Under the pieces are notes generated by a model. That model searched no databases and had not been told where the DNA came from. It saw nothing but the letters and a program-made list of their open reading frames with translations. Below, piece after piece: positions 1 through 4,884 of a stretch of 5,265 nucleotides of DNA. The stretch is from positions 1-5,265 of the forward strand of contig JAJRTP010000603.1 in the NCBI GenBank assembly GCA_024278255.1. Reading direction: 5' to 3'. Numbering within the stretch: position 1 is the stretch's first letter; each line of letters begins with the position of its first letter. Both the position numbers and the translations under genes were made by a program. The DNA comes from Chloroflexota bacterium (GTDB taxonomy: Bacteria; Chloroflexota; Anaerolineae; Promineifilales; Promineifilaceae).

Positions 1-1
1 A

Positions 2-235
2 CCACCGAAGTATGCGGTATCTAATGTGGTGGGATTTTTGAAAGGAAAGATCGCCATCAAAGTTTTCAATCGGTTTCCACATGTAGGGCGCAAGTATTGG
101 GGGCGACATTTTTGGTCGCGGGGATACTGCGGCGGCACAGTGGGACTTGATGAAGAACGCATTCGCCAGTATGTAGAGTGGCAAGAGAAGCAGGATAAGC
201 AACTCGAAGCCATCCAAGGTAAGTTGTTCGATTAG
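2..235 (+). CDS. tnpA: IS200/IS605-family Y1 transposase TnpA, C-terminal part (5' end outside the window)
   Basis: The open frame runs in from the window edge and gives 77 residues, starting PPKYAVSNVVGFLKGK. This is the stretch that normally follows the HUH metal-binding motif in IS200-type transposases, so the HUH histidines lie just upstream of the window. Family hallmarks seen are the FLKGKIAIKVFNRFP helix, the aromatic block KYWGRHFWSRGY, GTVG, and then RQYVEWQ. The Tyr at 170-172, followed four residues later by Gln, matches the catalytic YxxxQ of Y1 transposases, which cut single-stranded DNA through a 5'-phosphotyrosine link. A GTG at 26 opens a shorter frame but is internal to the conserved domain, so it is not the true start. 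The visible portion has no frameshift or stop and could belong to a functional gene. It is not functionally related to the downstream eCIS genes. Confidence 0.9.
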   Translation, partial: PPKYAVSNVVGFLKGKIAIKVFNRFPHVGRKYWGRHFWSRGYCGGTVGLDEERIRQYVEWQEKQDKQLEAIQGKLFD

Positions 236-248
236 TAGTGGTGAGGTC

Positions 249-263
249 GCACCTTCTAGGTGC
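249..263 (+). repeat. Small hairpin after tnpA
   Basis: A perfect 6-bp inverted repeat, GCACCT / AGGTGC, with a 3-nt TCT loop. It sits 14 bp after the transposase stop. It has no T-tract, so it is not a convincing terminator. It may be part of the structured 3' end of the IS200-type element; this role is inferred. Confidence 0.4.
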
Positions 264-274
264 AACGCTACAAG

Positions 275-293
275 CCACCACCTTTGGTGGTGG
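275..293 (+). repeat. Putative right-end palindrome of the IS200/IS605-type element
   Basis: A perfect 8-bp stem, CCACCACC / GGTGGTGG, closed by a TTT loop, about 40 bp after the tnpA stop. Position and shape match the subterminal hairpin that IS200/IS605 transposases bind at the right end, with cleavage a few bases 3' of it. The following TAATTGA at 294-300 would then hold the cleavage site. The role follows from family knowledge and placement; the hairpin itself is read directly. Confidence 0.65.
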
Positions 294-300
294 TAATTGA

Positions 301-577
301 CTGTTGGCCGCTTACTTAGTTGCTGAAAGTTGTGCCCAACAAGGTATTGTTCCTGACCAACTGATGCTGCATGCTGACCGGGGCAGTGCCATGATCAGGA
401 AAACGCTGGCTCTGTGCGATGAAATATCGTCCTGATTATCCTGACTGCTACCTCCGTCGGCCTGTCAAGCACACCCTCCCGCTGCAGTTCGGTAGCCTGC
501 AAAAGGCAAGGGCGGCCGTCCGCTGGTGGAAGTATGGGCACAGGACCCCTGTCATCCGGTTTGTAAGAGTTTTGTGA
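301..577 (+). pseudogene. IS3-family DDE transposase (OrfB, rve integrase core) remnant, frameshifted and internally deleted
   Basis: Two frames carry fragments of one IS3-type OrfB. The first (301-435) reads LAAYLVAESCAQQG and then LHADRGSAM, which contains the second catalytic Asp in the LHxDRGS motif; it ends at a TGA at 433-435. A second frame (419-577) begins MKYRPDYPD, matching the KYRPxFP segment near the C-terminus of IS3 transposases, and later shows FGSLQKARA, normally almost adjacent to that segment. The stretch that should lie between the two fragments, roughly 30 codons including the third catalytic Glu of the DDE triad, is missing, and about a dozen unrelated residues interrupt the second fragment. 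The N-terminal part is absent, cut where the IS200-type element ends. This is a dead relic. Confidence 0.75.
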
Positions 578-598
578 TGTTTGTCAATATGATATGAT
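572..598 (+). promoter_or_regulatory. Candidate promoter for the eCIS operon (extended -10)
   Basis: The AT-rich leader between the transposase relic and the first operon gene contains TGATATGAT at 590-598: an extended -10 (TGn plus TATGAT, five of six matches to TATAAT). A second overlapping TATGAT lies at 588-593. The best -35 candidate is TTGTGA at 572-577, with a short 15-nt spacer; TTGTCA at 581-586 is too close to serve this -10. Transcription would start near 605, leaving a 5' leader of about 50 nt. It is the only promoter-like block seen before the operon. It rests on consensus matching alone, and Chloroflexota sigma-factor preferences may differ. Confidence 0.35.
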
Positions 599-654
599 AT
601 TCCCGTAAATATTTCGGTTTGCTTCATTGTTTCTTTGCTGCAATAGGCCAATTT

Positions 655-915
655 ATGGATGATTTTGGTGTTTCGGAAAGTATGTCTCAGTTTGAAAAGA
701 AAGCCCATTCTTTTGTGGTTCGTATTTGGCAGGAAAACCGGGATGAACCGGCTAAAACGGCCGTATGGCGCGGCTGGATTAGGCACGTGCAAGCGGAACA
801 ACAGGTTTACTTTCAAAACACTTCAGAAATCGGGCAAATTGTAGACCGCTATTTGCAATACGATGCGCTGGCAGACGTCGTTTTTGATTCCATCCAGGAG
901 GATGAATCATTGTGA
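655..915 (+). CDS. Small uncharacterised protein coupled to the eCIS ATPase gene
   Basis: An 86-residue soluble protein with no signal peptide, membrane segment or catalytic motif that I can see. Its core, from about residue 17 to 68, contains HSFVVRIWQE, then WRGWIRHVQ, then QQVYFQN and IGQIVDRYL. This alternation of beta-strand-like and helical stretches suggests a compact alpha/beta fold. I recall similar small proteins in Chloroflexota and cyanobacteria but know no assigned function. The start is uncertain: ATG 655 has a weak AGG at 645-647, while ATG 682 (77 residues, starting MSQFEKK) has a GGAAAG only 1 nt upstream, which is too close. In-frame TTG at 619 would extend it without any good ribosome site. 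The stop overlaps the ATPase start by 4 nt, implying co-transcription and probably translational coupling, so it is likely an eCIS accessory or partner protein. That role is inference. Confidence 0.75.
   Translation: MDDFGVSESMSQFEKKAHSFVVRIWQENRDEPAKTAVWRGWIRHVQAEQQVYFQNTSEIGQIVDRYLQYDALADVVFDSIQEDESL
896..901 (+). promoter_or_regulatory. Shine-Dalgarno that fixes the GTG start of the ATPase gene
   Basis: A perfect AGGAGG lies inside the 3' end of the upstream gene, 10 nt before GTG 912. The nearer ATG at 902-904 hits a stop after five codons. The in-frame ATG at 960 (residue 17) lacks any purine-rich site. The non-ATG start at 912 is therefore the supported one. Confidence 0.8.
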
Positions 916-3083
916 ATAGTGCCGTTAGAGAAAACTCCGCTATCCCTTTTGCCGATAACATGTCTCATTTGCGGGCTGCTTTGGCGGTTGTAGATGTGCG
1001 CGTTCGTTGGGCTGTAGTGCGGGCGCGGGCCAATGGGTTGAACCCGCAAGATGAATTTCGGGGGTTGTATATTGCGGATGAACACGTAGATAAATTACTT
1101 GATTACGAAATCGGGCAGCACGTTTGGCTGGCGCATAACGGAAACGGCCACCAGGCATATTGGCCAGAGATGATAGCGCAAGCCCGACAGCAGTGGCAGG
1201 CGCAGATGCAGGCCAGTCGGTCAGCCGGTATTCCCTTGCGTCTGGCGCAATTGTGCCGTTCTTTTGACCTGACAGACACGGAGACCGAGGCGCTGCTTCT
1301 GGTGTTGGCCGCGGAGATTGATCCCCGGTATGCTCAGATTTACGTTTATTTGCAGGATGATGTGACGCGCAAACGGCCGTCTATAGACCTGATCCTCAAT
1401 CTGCTTACCGACAGCTTCAGAGAAAAGTTGCAACTGCGCCGTTTGTTTGGGAGCAACGGCCGTTTACAGCATCATCGTTTGTTGCAGGTAGACCGCCTGA
1501 ATGAAAGCCAGGTGTGGGGCCAGCAAAATGTGCGATTGTACCCGCATATTATCGCCTACCTGCTGGAAGATGATCAGTTGGGTGAGCAATTGCATGAGTT
1601 TAGCCAACTCCATCCGGCAGCACAGCCGCCTCCACCTCGACGTTTGGCTCCCCAATTTCTGAAACAATTACAGCGGCAGGAAGATAAAGTGCACTTCTTG
1701 CCACCCGTTTTTGCCTTTCTGGGTGGTTATGGTTTGGGCAAACTGGAAGCGGCCCAGCAATTGGCCCATTGGCATGACCAACCTTTGCTGGAAGTGGATA
1801 TGGCTGTTTTGAGCCAGCAGGAAAACTATCTGGAAGATGTAATGCAGCGAGTGTGGCGCGACGGGCGTCTGCACCAGGCGGCATTATATTTAACCCATTG
1901 GGATGCTGTTTTGGTGGACGGCCGTCCGCCGCGCCGTTTGTTTTCCGAACTGCTGGCTTACCCCCATACAGTCATTATTGCCGGGCAAAGTCAATGGCAG
2001 CCAACCAATCATTTACAGCGGCGGCCTATTTTTAATATCCAGTTTAACGCCCCGGATTTTGCTGAACGTTATCGAATCTGGCGCGCCCATTTGGGCGAGG
2101 AAACAGGGCTGGATTTGACGGCCGTTGCCAATCAGTTTCGCTTTACGCCCGGACAAATTGAAGACACGATTGCCACAGCACGCGATCTGGCGCAGTGGCA
2201 CGGCCGTTCTCTCAACAACGCCGATCTTCTGGCAGCCAGCCGGGCTCATTCCAACCAGAATCTGGCAACGCTGGCAACCAAAATCCAGCCCCGCTACACC
2301 TGGGATGACATTGTGCTGCCCCAGGATACGATGAACCAGTTATATGAAATGGTGAATATGGTGCGTCACCGGCCTACAGTTTACGGCCGTTGGGGATTCG
2401 ACCGCAAACTGGCTTTGGGCAAAGGGTTGAGTGCCCTGTTTGCCGGGGATTCCGGCACGGGCAAGACAATGGCCGCAGACATTATGGCCGGCGCGCTGGG
2501 CCTGGATTTGTACAAAGTGGATTTGTCCACCCTGGTCAGTAAATATATCGGCGAAACGGAAAAGAACCTGGACCGCATTTTCACCGAAGCGGCCACCAGC
2601 AACGCCATCCTCTTTTTTGACGAGGCCGATGCCATTTTTGGTAAGCGGTCGGAAGTCAAAGACAGCCATGACCGGTACGCTAATATCGAAATCAGCTACC
2701 TGTTGCAGCGTATGGAAGCGTATGACGGCGTCGTTATTCTGGCCACCAATCTACGGGCTAATCTGGATGAGGCGTTTACCCGCCGCCTGCACTTTGCTAT
2801 CGAGTTTCCTTTCCCTGAAGCGGCAGATCGGGAACGCATCTGGCAAGTTAACCTCCCGGTGGAAACGCCTGTTGCAGACGATGTGGATTTTCAATCGCTG
2901 GCAGAAAGATACCCGCTGGCCGGCGGCAACATTCGTAACATCATTCTGGCGGCTGCGTTCCTGGCGGCAGAAGCAGAGGATGTGGTGCGGATGGCTTATT
3001 TGCTGCACGCTGCCCGGCGTGAATACCAAAAGATAGGCCGTTTGATTGACGAAAAGTTATTCAGGGAACCTGATCCGGTGTGA
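912..3083 (+). CDS. eCIS-associated AAA+ ATPase (Pvc15/Afp15-type), 723 residues
   Basis: A cytoplasmic AAA+ ATPase of the type that accompanies contractile injection particles, where the Pvc15/Afp15 homologue is needed for assembly or cargo loading. Residues 18-60 contain FRGLYIADEHVDKLL and residues 109-167 a helical segment with TETEALLL and YVYLQDDVTRKRPSIDL; I recognise both as typical of the N-terminal region of these ATPases. Residues about 260-390 look like a degenerate first AAA module: GGYGLGKLE (271-279) resembles a P-loop but has Leu for Thr/Ser, and no acidic Walker B pair follows. The C-terminal module is complete: Walker A GDSGTGKT (512-519), Walker B ILFFDEAD (566-573), sensor-1 Asn613, Arg fingers Arg624/Arg625, and sensor-2 Arg675 in GGNIR. 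GTG 912 overlaps the preceding stop by 4 nt; the next gene starts 13 nt after the stop. The exact task in this particle is inferred from context. Confidence 0.92.
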   Translation: MNSAVRENSAIPFADNMSHLRAALAVVDVRVRWAVVRARANGLNPQDEFRGLYIADEHVDKLLDYEIGQHVWLAHNGNGHQAYWPEMIAQARQQWQAQMQASRSAGIPLRLAQLCRSFDLTDTETEALLLVLAAEIDPRYAQIYVYLQDDVTRKRPSIDLILNLLTDSFREKLQLRRLFGSNGRLQHHRLLQVDRLNESQVWGQQNVRLYPHIIAYLLEDDQLGEQLHEFSQLHPAAQPPPPRRLAPQFLKQLQRQEDKVHFLPPVFAFLGGYGLGKLEAAQQLAHWHDQPLLEVDMAVLSQQENYLEDVMQRVWRDGRLHQAALYLTHWDAVLVDGRPPRRLFSELLAYPHTVIIAGQSQWQPTNHLQRRPIFNIQFNAPDFAERYRIWRAHLGEETGLDLTAVANQFRFTPGQIEDTIATARDLAQWHGRSLNNADLLAASRAHSNQNLATLATKIQPRYTWDDIVLPQDTMNQLYEMVNMVRHRPTVYGRWGFDRKLALGKGLSALFAGDSGTGKTMAADIMAGALGLDLYKVDLSTLVSKYIGETEKNLDRIFTEAATSNAILFFDEADAIFGKRSEVKDSHDRYANIEISYLLQRMEAYDGVVILATNLRANLDEAFTRRLHFAIEFPFPEAADRERIWQVNLPVETPVADDVDFQSLAERYPLAGGNIRNIILAAAFLAAEAEDVVRMAYLLHAARREYQKIGRLIDEKLFREPDPV

Positions 3084-3085
3084 AT

Positions 3086-3090
3086 GGAGG
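3086..3090 (+). promoter_or_regulatory. Shine-Dalgarno that fixes the start of the DUF4157 gene
   Basis: GGAGG lies in the 13-nt gap after the ATPase stop, 6 nt before ATG 3097. It decides against the longer frame opening at 3046, which would run 38 nt back into the ATPase gene and has no comparable site. Confidence 0.8.
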
Positions 3091-3096
3091 AAACTG

Positions 3097-3849
3097 ATGT
3101 CATCTGAACACATTTTTGATGAAAAGGGAAAGGTTAAACCCAAACCGGCGGCGGATACGGCCGTGCCCCGCAAAGAGAATCATCCGGTAGCGACAGATCG
3201 CGTCCGGCCATCGCTGGATTCGGCCACCATACAACAAATGCAACAGACGGTGGGAAATACGGCCGTGCAGCGTTTTCTGGCGCAGCGGGAAGGCGGCGGC
3301 CCGGCCGAAATAGATGATGAAACGGCAGGCGCCATCAACCAGGCGCGGGGCAGTGGGCAAACCCTTGATGAAGGCATGGCCCACAAAGCAGGACAAACCC
3401 TGGGGCAGGATTTCCACGACGTCAAAATACATACCGACAGCGATGCCGATCAACTGTCCCGGCAGCTTGGCGCCAAAGCCTTTACCACCGGCAGCGACAT
3501 TTTTTTCCGGGAAGGGGCGTATAACCCGGCCAGTAACGACGGGCAGCAGCTTATTGCTCACGAATTAACCCACGTGGTGCAGCAAGGCGCTTCAACCCCC
3601 GCCATACAGAGCAAAATGAGCGTCAACGATCCCAACGACCAATATGAAGCAGAAGCAGATAAGGTCGCCGACACCGTTATGTCTCAACCGGAATCATTAC
3701 AGCGCGAAGATGTCGCGGAGGAAGAAGAGGCTGTGCAGATGCAAGAAGAAGAAGTGCAGATGCAGGAGGAGGAGGAAGAAGTCCAGATGCAAGAGGAAGA
3801 GGAAGAGGTGCAAATGCAAGAGGAGGAAGAAGAGGTGTTGGCAGCCTAG
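3097..3849 (+). CDS. DUF4157 (eCIS core domain) protein with HExxH motif and acidic repeat tail
   Basis: A 250-residue soluble protein, no signal peptide. Residues 1-44 are polar and probably disordered. Residues 45-63 contain TVGNTAVQRFL, a short motif that recurs at the N-terminal side of DUF4157 proteins. The DUF4157 domain spans about 70-165, with DFHDVKIHTDSDAD, ALGAKAFT-like (here LGAKAFTTGSDIFF) and the HELTHVVQQ block. HELTH (155-159) is the zinc-metalloprotease-like HExxH. YEAEADKVAD (183-192) follows and may supply a third metal ligand. Residues 213-246 are four copies of VQMQ plus glutamates, and the protein ends in LAA. DUF4157 genes are characteristic companions of eCIS loci, sometimes fused to toxins; no toxin domain is visible here. 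Proteolytic activity is possible from the motif but unproven, and a structural or loading role is equally open. The gene lies 13 nt after the ATPase and 11 nt before the DUF4255 gene. Confidence 0.9.
   Translation: MSSEHIFDEKGKVKPKPAADTAVPRKENHPVATDRVRPSLDSATIQQMQQTVGNTAVQRFLAQREGGGPAEIDDETAGAINQARGSGQTLDEGMAHKAGQTLGQDFHDVKIHTDSDADQLSRQLGAKAFTTGSDIFFREGAYNPASNDGQQLIAHELTHVVQQGASTPAIQSKMSVNDPNDQYEAEADKVADTVMSQPESLQREDVAEEEEAVQMQEEEVQMQEEEEEVQMQEEEEEVQMQEEEEEVLAA
3733..3834 (+). repeat. Tandem coding repeat in the DUF4157 tail
   Basis: Four tandem units start at 3733, 3754, 3781 and 3808. The first is 21 bp (VQMQEEE) and the other three are 27 bp (VQMQEEEEE). The units encode identical residues but differ at many third-codon positions (GAA/GAG, CAA/CAG, GTG/GTC). 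The array is therefore not a fresh duplication, and its protein sequence seems to be under selection. Confidence 0.85.
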
Positions 3850-3860
3850 CAAGGTGATTC

Positions 3861-4700
3861 ATGATCAGTGACCTGGATAAAACCATCAAAAAATTATTGG
3901 TAGCCGAAATCCCCATTGAGAACGGTGAGGTGGATGTCAAGTTCGATCAACCCAGCCGGGAATGGAGCGCGCGTCTGGCTAAACCAACCATCAATCTATT
4001 CTTGTTTGATGTGCGGGAAAATGTGGTGCTGCGCCAGCATCAATGGCAGCAAAGCAATGGTCATAGCCAGGCCGGTATAGCCCACATGAAATGCACACCT
4101 TACCGTGTAGATTGTCATTACATGATCACCACCTGGGCGGCCGAGCCAGATGATGAACACAGATTGCTTTCCCGCTGTTTACGGGCGCTTTTTCGTAACC
4201 CGATTCTTCCGGAATCTGCTTTGCAGGGCGAAATGCAGCACCAGCCATTTGAGGTACAGGCACGCCTGGCCAGTAACGACAAGTTAACCAATCCGGCCGA
4301 GGTGTGGAGCGCGCTGGATAATGAGCTGCGCCCCAGCCTGTCTTATCTGGTCACTATTGCTATAGATCCCTGGACTGAGGTTACGGGGCCGGCCGTGCGC
4401 ACCTTTACGCTGCGTACCGGGCAGTCCCATGAGCCACCGCGGGAACAATTTGTTCCGGATACGGCCGTAACAGAGAAAGCCACTATTGGCGGACAGGTGA
4501 TGGCTAAAGGGGACCCTCAGGCAAACGTTGAAGTAGCCATTAAAGGTACCGGCTATTTTGACACGACTGACAGAGACGGCCGTTTCCGGCTAGGCAGCAT
4601 TCCCTATGGCAATTACACCCTGGTTGCCTGGGCAGCCCACGGCAAACCCAAAGAAATAAAAGTCACCGTTCCCTCTGACGAGTACGACATTGATATTTAG
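3861..4700 (+). CDS. DUF4255 (Pvc16/Afp16-type) tail-terminator protein with C-terminal Ig-like domain
   Basis: A 279-residue protein. The first ~185 residues match the DUF4255 / Pvc16 N-terminal domain: ISDLDKTIKKLL at the start, a central KPTINLFLFDVREN, YRVDCHYMITTWA (81-93), DEHRLLSRCLRALFRNPILP (98-117) and YLVTIAIDPW (162-171). In characterised particles such as PVC and Afp, Pvc16/Afp16 sits at the distal end of the tube-sheath and terminates or stabilises it. Residues about 204-275 form a second domain, TIGGQVMAKGDPQANVEV then DTTDRDGRFRLGSIPYGNYTL, the pattern of carboxypeptidase-regulatory-like beta-sandwich domains; it carries no catalytic residues and may be exposed on the cap. ATG 3861 is preceded by AAGGTG at 3851-3856, a short but usable site. 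The upstream gap is 11 bp, so it belongs to the same operon as the ATPase and DUF4157 genes. Confidence 0.9.
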   Translation: MISDLDKTIKKLLVAEIPIENGEVDVKFDQPSREWSARLAKPTINLFLFDVRENVVLRQHQWQQSNGHSQAGIAHMKCTPYRVDCHYMITTWAAEPDDEHRLLSRCLRALFRNPILPESALQGEMQHQPFEVQARLASNDKLTNPAEVWSALDNELRPSLSYLVTIAIDPWTEVTGPAVRTFTLRTGQSHEPPREQFVPDTAVTEKATIGGQVMAKGDPQANVEVAIKGTGYFDTTDRDGRFRLGSIPYGNYTLVAWAAHGKPKEIKVTVPSDEYDIDI

Positions 4701-4701
4701 C

Positions 4702-4735
4702 AGACCAGACAGGTTTTCAGAAACCTGTTGGGTCT
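4702..4735 (+). terminator. Strong stem-loop after the DUF4255 gene (partial terminator, attenuator or processing site)
   Basis: Starting 2 nt after the DUF4255 stop, bases 4702-4716 pair with 4721-4735 around a TCAG loop. Fifteen positions face each other: thirteen Watson-Crick pairs, one G-U and a single A-G mismatch. The 3' flank is TCAAAAGG, not a T-tract, so this is not a canonical intrinsic terminator on the + strand. It could still slow or partly end transcription, block 3' exonucleases on the upstream message, or be an RNase processing point that sets different levels for the accessory and structural genes. The structure is read directly; the role is inferred. Confidence 0.6.
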
Positions 4736-4884
4736 CAAAAGGACATCAAAATGAAAAAGAACCACGCAGTAAAGAATCGAGCACCGCCAAACCTGGCTTG
4801 AACAAACATTTACGAGAGAACGGTATTTATATTGAAGAAGGTGTGGTTTTATCCCCCTTCTCTACTTAACAAGGAGAGTGAAAT
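4736..4884 (+). other. Leader of the sheath gene, no gene recognised
   Basis: Together with the stem-loop this makes the only sizeable gap in the operon. I see no convincing -35/-10 pair: TTGAAC at 4798-4803 has only poorly spaced -10 candidates near 4824-4833. The single ATG frame, at 4751-4801, gives 16 codons with no recognisable product. A good Shine-Dalgarno (AGGAG at 4872-4876) sits 8 nt before the sheath start. An independent promoter here cannot be excluded, given that sheath protein is needed in large amounts. Confidence 0.5.

Larger units (their letters stand above)
1..300 (+). mobile_element. IS200/IS605-family insertion sequence, right-hand part
   Basis: The window opens inside an IS200/IS605-type element. 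Visible parts are the 3' half of the Y1 transposase gene (stop at 233-235), then about 60 bp of non-coding DNA with two hairpins (249-263 and 275-293). Elements of this family have no terminal inverted repeats; they carry subterminal imperfect palindromes that the transposase recognises as single-stranded DNA. The second hairpin fits a right-end palindrome. The exact right end is inferred to lie around 295-301, because IS3-transposase homology begins immediately after it. The left end is outside the window, so whether the copy is complete cannot be judged. Confidence 0.75.

Noticed and set aside
249..263. Intrinsic terminator for tnpA
   Set aside because: The stem is only 6 bp and is followed by AACGCTACAAG with no T-tract.
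448..816. Minus-strand open frame of 122 codons across the IS relic and the start of the operon
   Set aside because: It overlaps clear + strand homology on both sides, has no recognisable motif and lacks a ribosome site; treated as a shadow frame.
2431..3036. Second + strand open frame of 201 codons inside the ATPase gene
   Set aside because: It lies wholly within the Walker A to sensor-2 region of the real frame and its translation is rich in Trp, Arg and Cys without motifs, typical of an out-of-frame reading.
3100..3561. Minus-strand frame of 153 codons opposite the DUF4157 gene
   Set aside because: It is antisense to a well-supported domain and shows no family resemblance.
3733..3834. 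CRISPR-like or non-coding repeat array
   Set aside because: The repeats are in frame within the DUF4157 gene, have no spacers and vary only at synonymous positions.
4751..4801. Sixteen-codon frame (MKKNHAVKNRAPPNLA) in the sheath leader as a leader peptide
   Set aside because: It is too short to judge, has no run of a regulatory amino acid, and is not linked to alternative hairpins that I could find.
4798..4833. Promoter for the sheath gene (TTGAAC with TATTTA or TATATT)
   Set aside because: Spacers are 20 and 24 nt, outside the usual range, and the -10 matches are ordinary for AT-rich DNA.
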